NCBI GenBank assembly: GCA_000514715.1
Contig: AZWL01000001.1
Coordinates: 992,186-1,056,185 of the forward strand
Length of the DNA: 64,000 bases
Reading direction: 5' to 3'
Source: Streptomyces sp. CNH099
Lineage (GTDB): Bacteria > Actinomycetota > Actinomycetes > Streptomycetales > Streptomycetaceae
Shown: positions 50,694-58,420 of the stretch, piece by piece
Numbering within the stretch: the stretch's first letter is position 1
How the letters are laid out: each line of letters begins with the position of its first letter
Notes under the pieces: model-generated
The model's input: only the letters and a program-made list of their open reading frames with translations
Databases searched by the model: none
Told to the model about the DNA's origin: nothing
Made by a program: the position numbers and the translations under genes

Positions 50694-52375
50694 GTGTGGT
50701 CCTCCTCGCGGTACTCGTCGGCGGATCCGGCTGATCCTGCTGCCGTAGCCTCGCGCAGCTGCACGCGGCGGATCTTGCCGGAGACGGTCTTGGGCAGGTC
50801 GGCGAACTCCAGCCGCCGGACGCGCTGGTAGGGGGCGAGCACGGCGCGGGAGTGCGCGAAGATCGCCTTCGCCGCGGCGGCGCCCGGCTCCCAGCCGGCG
50901 GCGAGCACGACGTACGCCTTGGGCACGGCGAGCCGCAGCGGGTCGGGCGCGGGCACGACGGCGGCCTCGGCGACCGCCTCGTGCTCCAGGAGCGCGCTCT
51001 CCAGCTCGAACGGGGAGATCTTGTAGTCGGACGCCTTGAAGACGTCGTCGGCGCGGCCGATGTACGTGAGGTAGCCCTCGGCGTCGCGGGCGCCGATGTC
51101 GCCGGTGCGGTAGTAGCCGCCGGCCATGGCCTCGGCGGTGCGCTCCGCGTCGCCCTCGTACCCCGTCATCAGGCCCACGGGGCGCTCGGTCAGGTCGAGG
51201 CAGATCTCCCCTTCGTCGGCGGGTGCACCGCTGACGGGGTCCAGGAGCACGACGTCGTATCCGGGAGTGGGACGGCCCATGGACCCCAGCTTGACGGGCT
51301 GGCCCGGGGGATTGGCGATCTGCACCGCGGTCTCGGTCTGGCCGAAGCCGTCGCGGACGGTCAGGTTCCAGGCCCGCCGCACGGCCTCGATGACCTCCGG
51401 GTTGAGGGGTTCACCTGCGGCGACGGCCTCGCGCGGCGGATGCGCGAGCGTGCTCAGGTCGGACTGGACGAGCATCCGCCAGACGGTGGGCGGGGCACAG
51501 AAAGTTGTCACGCCGGCGCGGTCCATGGCGGCCAGCAGCGCGCCGGCGTCGAAGCGCGAGTAGTTGTGCAGGAAGACGGTCGCCTCCGCGTTCCAGGGCG
51601 CGAAGAGGTTGGACCAGGCGTGCTTGGCCCAGCCGGGCGAGGAGATGTTCAGGTGGACGTCGCCGGGGCGGAGGCCGATCCAGTACATCGTGGCCAAGTG
51701 GCCGACCGGGTACGAGACATGGGTGTGCTCGACCAGCTTGGGGCGCGCCGTGGTGCCGGAGGTGAAGTACAGCATCAGGGTGTCGTCGGCGGCGGTCGGG
51801 CCGTCCGGGACGAAGACGGCGGAGGCCTCGTACGCGTCCTCGTAGGCGAGCCAGCCCCCGCCGCCCCCGCCGCCGACGGAGATGCGGGTGTAGTCGCCGG
51901 GCACGTCGGCGAACTTGGCCTCGTCGGCGGCCCGTACGAGCACGTGGCGGGCCCGTCCGCGCCCGATGCGGTCGGCGAGGTCGATCGGGCCGAGGAGGGG
52001 GGTGGCGGGGATGACGACGGCGCGCAGCTTCATCGCGGCGAGCGCGGTCTCCCACAGCTCGGCCTGGTTGCCGAGCATGACGACGATGCGGTCGCCGGCG
52101 CGCACGCCCTGCGCGCGGAGCCAGTTCGCCACCCGATTCGAGCGCTCGCTCATTCGGGTGAACGTCAGCTTGGTCTCCCGGCCGTCCTCCTCCGCGATGT
52201 GGAGGGCCGTGCGGTCGTTGTCCGCGGCGATGGCGTCGAACCAGTCGAGTGCCCAGTTGAAGCGCTCCGGCCTGGGCCAGGAGAAGCCCGCGCGGGCGGC
52301 GGCGTAGTCCTCCCGCTGCCGCAGCAGGAAGTCCCGCGCCGACCGGAAGTCCGCGGTCGGATTCGGTGCCGTCAC
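50690..52375 (-). CDS. Acyl-CoA synthetase (AMP-binding, medium-chain/acetate-type)
   Basis: This 561-residue ANL-family enzyme has the adenylation motif [17 protein letters not shown] (the GTTA form of medium-chain synthetases), [42 protein letters not shown] and a catalytic lysine in [12 protein letters not shown]. An internal poly-Gly stretch ([10 protein letters not shown]) is unusual. The GTG start at 52375 follows GAGGAGG. It is the first gene of the synthetase operon and is divergent from the LuxR gene, with a perfect palindrome in between. Confidence 0.9.
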   Translation of the reverse strand: MTAPNPTADFRSARDFLLRQREDYAAARAGFSWPRPERFNWALDWFDAIAADNDRTALHIAEEDGRETKLTFTRMSERSNRVANWLRAQGVRAGDRIVVMLGNQAELWETALAAMKLRAVVIPATPLLGPIDLADRIGRGRARHVLVRAADEAKFADVPGDYTRISVGGGGGGGWLAYEDAYEASAVFVPDGPTAADDTLMLYFTSGTTARPKLVEHTHVSYPVGHLATMYWIGLRPGDVHLNISSPGWAKHAWSNLFAPWNAEATVFLHNYSRFDAGALLAAMDRAGVTTFCAPPTVWRMLVQSDLSTLAHPPREAVAAGEPLNPEVIEAVRRAWNLTVRDGFGQTETAVQIANPPGQPVKLGSMGRPTPGYDVVLLDPVSGAPADEGEICLDLTERPVGLMTGYEGDAERTAEAMAGGYYRTGDIGARDAEGYLTYIGRADDVFKASDYKISPFELESALLEHEAVAEAAVVPAPDPLRLAVPKAYVVLAAGWEPGAAAAKAIFAHSRAVLAPYQRVRRLEFADLPKTVSGKIRRVQLREATAAGSAGSADEYREEDHT

Positions 52376-52436
52376 ATGTCCTCCTCGTACGGCGGCGGCT
52401 CGCTAGCATCGTGCTGCGAGTGACGTACGCCTCACT

Positions 52437-52452
52437 ACCCCCGTACGGGGGT
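52437..52452. promoter_or_regulatory. Perfect 16-base palindrome between divergent acyl-CoA synthetase and LuxR genes
   Basis: ACCCCCGT and ACGGGGGT are exact inverse halves without spacer. The site is 62 bases upstream of the synthetase start and 54 bases before the LuxR ATG. It is a strong candidate operator for the GAF-LuxR protein. Confidence 0.65.
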
Positions 52453-52505
52453 GGCCTGACGCCGGCCCCGCCGGCGACACCCGTCAGCACCAGGGAGCGA
52501 GCGAC

Positions 52506-53360
52506 ATGCCGGAGACCGCGGACGCAGCGGAGGTGCGCGGCGCGCTGGCCCGGCTGCGCCGGGCCGGCGGAGTGCCCGTCGCCTTCGGCGGGCTGCTCAC
52601 GGACGGCGGCCGGAAGCTGCGGATCAGCGAGCTGAGCGGGACGGTGACGCTGTCCCTGCAGGGCCTCGGGGTCGCGACGGGCAACGGGCTGGGCGGCAAG
52701 GCCATCGCCTTCTCCCGGCCCTGCGCGGTCACCGACTACACCTCGTCCCGCGCCATCAGCCACGAGTACGACGGCCCGGTGGGCGCCGAGGGGCTGCGCT
52801 CGGTGCTGGCGGTGCCCGTCGTGGTCAGCGGCCGGGTGCGGGCGGTGCTCTACGGCGCGCTGCGCGACTCGCTGCCGCTGGGCGACCGGTCGCTGAACGC
52901 GGCGGTGGAGACGGCGCGCCACCTGGAGCAGACCCTCGCCGTACGCGACGAGGCCCGCCGGCTGCTCGCCGTCGCCACGCCCACCGCGCAGCGGGCGGCG
53001 GACCCGGCGGCCTGGGAGAACGTCCGCACGGCCCACCGCGACCTGCGCACGCTGGCGCCGCGGATAGCCGATGACGAGCTGCGCGCCGAGCTGCTGGCCC
53101 TCTGCGACCGGCTGGCGGCGGCGGCCGTCACGGTGGCCCCGCCCGCCGGCGCCGGGGCGGACCGCACGGTGCTGGCGCCGCGGGAGCTGGACGTGCTGGC
53201 GTGCGTGGCGACCGGGGCGACGAACGCGGCGGCGGGCGAGCGGCTGGGGCTGCGGCCGGAGACGGTGAAGAGCTACCTGCGGTCGGCGATGCGCAAGCTC
53301 GGGGCGCACACCCGGCTGGAGGCGGTCACCGCCGCGCGCCGGGCGGGCCTGCTGCCCTGA
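52506..53360 (+). CDS. GAF-domain LuxR-type regulator
   Basis: This 284-residue regulator has a GAF-like sensor domain (about 20-140; VAFGGLLTDGGRKLRISEL, GNGLGGKAIAFSRPCAVTDY, GLRSVLAVPVVVSGRVRAVLYGAL) and a C-terminal LuxR-type helix-turn-helix (LAPRELDVLACVATGATNAAAGERLGLRPETVKSYLRSAMRKL). It has no receiver domain, so it senses a small ligand directly. It is divergent from the acyl-CoA synthetase operon and probably controls it. The ligand may be an acyl-CoA or fatty acid, which is inference. Confidence 0.88.
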   Translation: MPETADAAEVRGALARLRRAGGVPVAFGGLLTDGGRKLRISELSGTVTLSLQGLGVATGNGLGGKAIAFSRPCAVTDYTSSRAISHEYDGPVGAEGLRSVLAVPVVVSGRVRAVLYGALRDSLPLGDRSLNAAVETARHLEQTLAVRDEARRLLAVATPTAQRAADPAAWENVRTAHRDLRTLAPRIADDELRAELLALCDRLAAAAVTVAPPAGAGADRTVLAPRELDVLACVATGATNAAAGERLGLRPETVKSYLRSAMRKLGAHTRLEAVTAARRAGLLP

Positions 53361-53408
53361 GCCCGCCGGGGGTGCCGCGGCGCGGCGCCGCCGGGGGTCC
53401 CGGGCGCG

Positions 53409-53759
53409 TCAGCCGCGGTGCTCGACGACGTTGACCACCCGGCCGTTGGGGTCGCGGACGAAGAACCGCCGCACGCCCCACTCCTCGTCGGTCAGCGGGT
53501 ACACGACGTCCGCGCCCGCGGCGCGCATCGCCGCGTGCGCCGCGTCGACGTCCCCGACCTCGATGCTCATGTCCGGCTCCACGGGCGCGGCGGCGTCCCG
53601 GTCCATGAAGATCAGCTGCGCGGTGGGGTTGTCGGGCGCGGCCAGCGCCATCACCCAGCCCAGGTTCATCACCTCCTCGAAGCCCAGCCGCCCGTAGAAC
53701 TCGCGGCTGGCCTCGAACGACCCGGTCCTGATGTCGGGGACGACCCGTCGGATGCCCAT
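53409..53759 (-). CDS. VOC-family (glyoxalase-like) protein
   Basis: This 116-residue protein is a single vicinal-oxygen-chelate (glyoxalase/dioxygenase) fold: DIRTGSFEASREFYGRLGFEEV, QLIFMDRD, PDMSIEVGDVDAAHAAMRAAGADVVYPL and FFVRDPNGRVVNVVEH. Metal-binding residues are unclear, so it may be a resistance-type or non-catalytic member. A -10 box sits 7 bases before ATG 53759 and no ribosome site is visible. It is convergent with the GAF-LuxR gene. Confidence 0.85.
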   Translation of the reverse strand: MGIRRVVPDIRTGSFEASREFYGRLGFEEVMNLGWVMALAAPDNPTAQLIFMDRDAAAPVEPDMSIEVGDVDAAHAAMRAAGADVVYPLTDEEWGVRRFFVRDPNGRVVNVVEHRG

Positions 53760-53766
53760 GCCGCGG

Positions 53767-53772
53767 AGGCTA
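53767..53772 (-). promoter_or_regulatory. -10 hexamer TAGCCT of the VOC gene (leaderless)
   Basis: On the minus strand TAGCCT is followed by 7 bases and then ATG 53759. There is no Shine-Dalgarno sequence. Confidence 0.45.
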
Positions 53773-53946
53773 CCGGCCGGCTGTGACACCCCGCCGCACG
53801 GCGGCGGTCCGCGCGTCGGGGGCGCACTCGTGCGGCACGCCGCGCACCGCCGGGCCGGGACGGCGGCACGCGCGCGTCGGGGGGCGCACGGCAGCACAGG
53901 CCTCCCCGGGGGCGACGCCGCCGCGGCGGGGCGGGAAAATGTCACT

Positions 53947-55131
53947 GTGGCGGACATTCCCAACCTGACCTGGATCGCGGACGGGCGCGCGCGGAGCGCC
54001 CGCTGGTACAGCGTGGGCGGCACCCCGCCGCCCGGGCGGGTGGTCACCGCCGACGACCGGATGTGCGCCGACATCGCGTACCGGCTGGTGTGCGAGGGCA
54101 CGGCCGTCCTGTGGCGGGGCGACTACCACGGCGGGCGGCAGCTCCTGGCCGCGCTGGGCCGCCGCATCGACCGCCGCTCGGCGCGCCGCGGCCGGCGCCC
54201 GGCCGCACCGGCGGGCGGCCGGGCGACCGGCCCGGCGGACGCCTTCCACCGCCACCGGCAGGCGCAGGGCCACCGGGCGCGCGTCCTCGGCATGCTGCTC
54301 GTCCCCCTCGAACCCGGCCCCGGGGGCGCGGTCGTGCCGCTGCGCCGGGCGCCCGACGTGGCCGCGGCGGTGGCCGGGGCGTACGGTCCGGTGACCGAGC
54401 CCGGCGCGGTGGCGCTGCGCGAGCTGCTCGGCGCGGTGGGGGCGCACGAGTGGCGCCGCAAGGGCGTGGAGATACCGGCGCTGGGCGCCCGCGTGCACCC
54501 GCACTACGGGGTGTTCTCGCCGGTGCGCGGCGAGTACGTGGACCTCGTCGCCGAGGCGCCGCTGCCGGCGAAGACGCTGGCGTTCGACGTGGGCACCGGC
54601 ACCGGCGTGCTCGCCGCGGTGCTGGCGCGGCGCGGGGTGGAGCGGGTCGTCGCCACCGACACGGACCCGCGCGCGCTGGCGTGCGCCCGCGACAACGTCG
54701 AGCGGCTGGGCCTGACCGGGCAGGTCGAGGTGGCGGCGGAGCACCTGTTCCCGCCGGGGCGCGCGCCCCTGGTCGTCTGCAACCCGCCCTGGCTGCCCGC
54801 GAAGCCGACCTCCGCGCTGGAGCATGCCGTCTACGACCCGGGCGGCGGCATGCTCCGCGGGTTCCTCGCGGGCCTCGCCGCACATCTGGAGCCGGGCGGC
54901 GAGGGCTGGCTCGTACTGTCCGACCTGGCCGAGCACCTGGGGCTGCGCAGCCGCGCCGACCTGCTGGCGACGATCGAGGCGGCGGGCCTGCGGGTGGCGG
55001 CCCGCCACGACACCCGCCCCCGCCACCGCCGGGCGACGGACCCGTCGGACCCGCTGCACGCGGCGCGGGCGGCGGAGGTGACGTCACTGTGGCGGCTGAC
55101 GGCGGAGGACACGCGGGCGGCGCCCGGGTGA
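53947..55131 (+). CDS. Class I SAM-dependent methyltransferase (PrmC-like N5-glutamine type)
   Basis: This 394-residue protein has an N-terminal domain of about 190 residues of unknown role and a C-terminal methyltransferase. It shows the SAM motif FDVGTGTGVLAAVLARRG (near 214), TDTDPRALACARDN and the substrate-amide motif NPPWLP (near 278). NPPW/NPPY is typical of enzymes that methylate glutamine or nucleobase amino groups. A long basic, disordered linker (RSARRGRRPAAPAGGRATG) interrupts the N-terminal part. GTG 53947 is the chosen start; no strong ribosome site precedes it. Confidence 0.82.
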   Translation: MADIPNLTWIADGRARSARWYSVGGTPPPGRVVTADDRMCADIAYRLVCEGTAVLWRGDYHGGRQLLAALGRRIDRRSARRGRRPAAPAGGRATGPADAFHRHRQAQGHRARVLGMLLVPLEPGPGGAVVPLRRAPDVAAAVAGAYGPVTEPGAVALRELLGAVGAHEWRRKGVEIPALGARVHPHYGVFSPVRGEYVDLVAEAPLPAKTLAFDVGTGTGVLAAVLARRGVERVVATDTDPRALACARDNVERLGLTGQVEVAAEHLFPPGRAPLVVCNPPWLPAKPTSALEHAVYDPGGGMLRGFLAGLAAHLEPGGEGWLVLSDLAEHLGLRSRADLLATIEAAGLRVAARHDTRPRHRRATDPSDPLHAARAAEVTSLWRLTAEDTRAAPG

Positions 55132-55316
55132 ACGGGCCGCGAACCGCCGCCGCGGCGGCGGTTCGACCTGCGCCCGCCGCCGCTGTCCGGCATGTGGACA
55201 CTCCGCGTTCCCCTCGATCCGGTCCTCTGACGGCTCCAACTGGCCGCTGACCGCCGCGGGCCCGGCGGCTGCGTCTCGCATGCCGGAACCCGGGTGCCCG
55301 TCGGCGCGGGGCCCCG

Positions 55317-55322
55317 TACCGT
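55317..55322 (+). promoter_or_regulatory. -10 hexamer TACCGT before the SAV_915-like gene (leaderless)
   Basis: TACCGT ends 6 bases before GTG 55329. The hexamer fits TANNNT, and the -35 region is unclear. Confidence 0.4.
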
Positions 55323-55328
55323 CGTAGC

Positions 55329-55703
55329 GTGGACTCCTCCGGACACACCCCCGCCCCGCAGCACCCGCGCCGGCTGTACGTACCCGTGCGCCACGGCCGG
55401 AGCGGGACGCGGCTGCGGCTGTTCCGCACGCCGCTGGGCACGCGCACGGCGGTGGCCTTCACCAGTCAGGCCGCGCTGCGCCGCGCGCTCGGCGCGGAGC
55501 AGGAGTGGGTGCGCCTCGGGGAGCCGGCGCTGCGCGCGCTGACCGCGCCGCTGGGCGCCGACCGGATCACGGTCGACCCGCTGCTGACCGCCCGCCGCCC
55601 CTACGCCCCGCCCGCGCCGGAGCCGCAGGCCGAGGGCGAGCCGCCACCGCCGCGGCGCACCCCGCCGCCCGCGCCGGCGGCACCGGAGCCGGCGGCCCGC
55701 TGA
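55329..55703 (+). CDS. Small conserved protein (SAV_915-like)
   Basis: This 124-residue protein contains RRLYVPVRHGRSGTRLRLFRTPLGTRTAVAFTSQAALRRALG and WVRLGEPALRALTAPLGADRITVDPLL. That matches my memory of the actinobacterial SAV_915 (SseB-like) family of unknown function. The C-terminal 35 residues are a Pro/Ala-rich tail. There is no signal or membrane segment. It is transcribed alone. Confidence 0.72.
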   Translation: MDSSGHTPAPQHPRRLYVPVRHGRSGTRLRLFRTPLGTRTAVAFTSQAALRRALGAEQEWVRLGEPALRALTAPLGADRITVDPLLTARRPYAPPAPEPQAEGEPPPPRRTPPPAPAAPEPAAR

Positions 55704-55948
55704 CCCGCCCTCGCCACAGCCCGGGCCCGGCCCGGCCCGCCGCCCCTGCGCGCCGCCCGGCGCCGGCATCGCCGGCCCTCGCCGCCACCTCCGCCCGCCG
55801 TCGCCCGGGTCCAGGTCGACGCCCGCCGGCCGACCGCGACAGGTCCTCGGCCCGTGCCCCAGGACGGGCGCGCGCCGAACCGGGGTGTCCGGTGCGGGTG
55901 CGGGGCGGCTGAGGCAGGATCGGGGGCCGAGGCGGCGAAGGGGAGACG

Positions 55949-57136
55949 GTGGGGCACGCGGACAGCGCCGGGGGCGGGGCCGGTTCCACGGGACCGGCGG
56001 ACGCGGGTGGCGGGAGCAGCGCGACGGGTGTCACGACCCCGGCGGGCTCGCCGGACGCGGAGGACGCGCCGGAGTCGGCGGCACCCGACCGCCGCGCGGG
56101 CACGGCGGCGGGCGCCGGTGGTGCGCGCGGCCGTGCGGAGGGCGGGGAGCCGGCCCTTCCCGGGGACGCCGGCCGGGCCCCGCGGCCGGGGGCGGCCCTG
56201 CGGCGGGCGTGCGCCCTGGCCGGCGGGCTGCCGCTGCTCCTCGTGTCCGTCGTCGTCGCGTTCCGCGTCGGCGGCCGGGACGGGGTGACGCCCCTGCCGC
56301 AGCTGGCCGCCTTCCTGCCCTGGCTGCTCGTCCCCGGTGCCGTCGGGCTGCTCCTCATGGCCGCCGCCCGCAACCGCGCCGGGTGCGTCTGGGCGCTCGT
56401 CGTGCTCGCGGCCACCGCCTGGTTCGTCCGCCCCTACCAGTCCGCCGCCGACCCGCCCTCCTCCCCGCCCCGGGCCGAGTTCCGCCTGCTCACCGCCAAC
56501 CTCCGGTTCGGCGACGCCACCCCCGCCCTGCGCGCGGCACTCCGCACCCACGAGCCGGACATCGCCCTGGTCCAGGAGTGCGACACCCGCTGCGTCGCCG
56601 CCCTGCGCGCCCCGGCGCTGCGCGCCGCGTACCCGTACCGCGTCCTCGACTCCGGCGACCCCGCCGAGGGCTCCGCCATCCTCAGCCGGTACCCGCTGAC
56701 CGCGGAGCCCGGGGTGCGCGGCACGCTGTCGATGCCCGCGGCCACCGCGCGCGTCGCCGGTGTGCGGCTGCGGCTGCAGGTCGTGCACCCGATGCCGCCG
56801 ACGCCCGGGTCCATGGACGCCTGGCGCACCGAGCTGGGGCGGCTGCGGGACGCCGCCGCGGCGCGCGGCGACGGGACCGCCGTCTTCGGCGGCGACTTCA
56901 ACGCCTCGCAGGACCACGAGGCGTTCCGCGACATCCTGGACACCGGGCTGCGGGACAGCGCGATGGTGCTCGGCCGCTCCCGCACCCCGACCTGGCCGGC
57001 GTCGACGGCCCCGCTCTTCGGCACGCAGATCGACCACGTCCTGGTCGGCGACCGGCTGAGCCCCGCGGACATCGCCTTCCCCGAGCTGGCCGGCACCGAC
57101 CACCGCGCGGTGCTCGTGGACCTGCAGCTGCGCTGA
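55949..57136 (+). CDS. Membrane-bound endonuclease/exonuclease/phosphatase-family protein
   Basis: This 395-residue protein has a long disordered Gly/Ala/Pro-rich N-terminus (1-85), two or three hydrophobic segments (about 90-165; LAGGLPLLLVSVVVAFRV, WLLVPGAVGLLLMAAA, WALVVLAATAWF) and a C-terminal EEP domain from about 178. The EEP motifs are TANLRFGDA, VQECDT (Glu), FGGDFNAS, TQIDHVLV and the final TDHRAVLVDL with catalytic His. The catalytic part probably faces outside. Likely activities are nuclease or phosphodiesterase, with unknown substrate. GGGGAGA precedes GTG 55949. Confidence 0.85.
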   Translation: MGHADSAGGGAGSTGPADAGGGSSATGVTTPAGSPDAEDAPESAAPDRRAGTAAGAGGARGRAEGGEPALPGDAGRAPRPGAALRRACALAGGLPLLLVSVVVAFRVGGRDGVTPLPQLAAFLPWLLVPGAVGLLLMAAARNRAGCVWALVVLAATAWFVRPYQSAADPPSSPPRAEFRLLTANLRFGDATPALRAALRTHEPDIALVQECDTRCVAALRAPALRAAYPYRVLDSGDPAEGSAILSRYPLTAEPGVRGTLSMPAATARVAGVRLRLQVVHPMPPTPGSMDAWRTELGRLRDAAAARGDGTAVFGGDFNASQDHEAFRDILDTGLRDSAMVLGRSRTPTWPASTAPLFGTQIDHVLVGDRLSPADIAFPELAGTDHRAVLVDLQLR

Positions 57137-57161
57137 GCCGCGGCCGCCGGGCCGGGCGCCC

Positions 57162-58382
57162 TCAGCCCTCGTTCCCGGCGCGGCCCGCGGTCCCCGGCAC
57201 GCCCGGCCGAGCCGGCTGCCCCGCCGCCGGCGGATCGCGGTGGATCGGCGTGTGCCCGCCCCGCAGCGGCACCCCCGTGCCGCCCCGCCGCGCCGCGACG
57301 ATCTCGCCCGCGATGGAGACGGCGACCTCCTCCGGGGAGCGGGCGCCGAGGTCGAGGCCGATCGGCGAGTGCAGGCGGGCGAGTTCGCGTTCGGTGACGC
57401 CGGCCTCGCGCAGCCGCCGGTTGCGGTCCAGGTGCGTACGGCGCGAGCCCATGGCGCCGACGTACGCGACCGGCAGCCGCAGCGCGGCCGTCAGCAGCGG
57501 CACGTCGAACCCGGGGTCGTGGGTGAGCACGCACAGCACCGTGCGCCCGTCCAGCTCGCCCGCGGCACGGGCGTCCGCCAGGTACTCGTGCGGCCAGCGC
57601 ACCGCCACCTCGTCCGCCTCCGGGAACCGGCCGGCCGTGGCGAAGACGGGGCGGGCGTCGCAGACGGTGACGCGGTAGCCGAGGAACTTGCCGACGCGTA
57701 CGAGCGCGTGCGCGAAGTCGACCGCGCCGAAGACGACCATCCGCGGCGGCGGCACGCTGACCTCCACCAGCAGCGTCACCGGCTGCCCGCAGCGGGCGCC
57801 GGCCGCGCCGACCGTCACCCGGTCCGTACGGCCCGCGTCGAGCAGCGCGGCGGCCTCGGCGGCGGCGGTGCGCTCCAGCGCGGCGCCGTCCCAGTCCGGC
57901 AGGTCCGGGAGCGGGCCGGCGAGGCGGCCCTCGTACGCGCCGCCGGGACGTACCAGCAGCGCCTGCCCGACGAGCGGGGCCGGCCCGTCGACGACCCGGG
58001 CGACGGCCGCGGGCTCCCCGCCGGCGGCGGCGGCCAGCGCCGTGCGCAGCACGGCGGCGCCGGGCCCGGCCGCCGTGACCGGCGCGACGAGGATGTCGAT
58101 CTCCCCGCCGCAGGTGAGCCCGACGGCGAAGGCGTCCTCGTCGGAGTAGCCGAAGGTCTCCCGCACCGGCCGGCCGGACGCGACGGCCTCCCGGCACAGC
58201 TCGTACACGGCGCCCTCGACGCAGCCGCCGGACACGCTGCCGACCGCCGTGCCGGCCGCGTCCACGGCGAGCGCCGCGCCCGCGCCGCGCGGCGCGGAGC
58301 CGCTGGTGCCCACGACGGTGGCGACGGCGAAGGGCCGCCCCTCCGCGCACCACCGGGCGAGGTCGGCGGCGATGTCCAGCAT
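57162..58382 (-). CDS. xdhC: XdhC-family molybdenum cofactor insertion protein
   Basis: This 406-residue protein belongs to the XdhC/CoxF family, which binds and inserts the molybdenum cofactor into xanthine-dehydrogenase-type enzymes. It shows the N-terminal VATVVGTSGSAPRGAGAALAV, the cysteine motif SGGCVEGAVYEL, GLTCGGEIDIL, and a C-terminal Rossmann domain (VVFGAVDFAHALVRVGKFLGYRVTVCDARP; YVGAMGSRRTHLDR). It is the last gene of the xdh operon, 38 bases after the molybdopterin subunit. A Pro/Ala-rich tail of about 35 residues ends the protein. Confidence 0.92.
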   Translation of the reverse strand: MLDIAADLARWCAEGRPFAVATVVGTSGSAPRGAGAALAVDAAGTAVGSVSGGCVEGAVYELCREAVASGRPVRETFGYSDEDAFAVGLTCGGEIDILVAPVTAAGPGAAVLRTALAAAAGGEPAAVARVVDGPAPLVGQALLVRPGGAYEGRLAGPLPDLPDWDGAALERTAAAEAAALLDAGRTDRVTVGAAGARCGQPVTLLVEVSVPPPRMVVFGAVDFAHALVRVGKFLGYRVTVCDARPVFATAGRFPEADEVAVRWPHEYLADARAAGELDGRTVLCVLTHDPGFDVPLLTAALRLPVAYVGAMGSRRTHLDRNRRLREAGVTERELARLHSPIGLDLGARSPEEVAVSIAGEIVAARRGGTGVPLRGGHTPIHRDPPAAGQPARPGVPGTAGRAGNEG

Positions 58383-58420
58383 GGTGATCAGCTCCTCGCA
58401 GGGCCGCCGCACCCGCTCGT

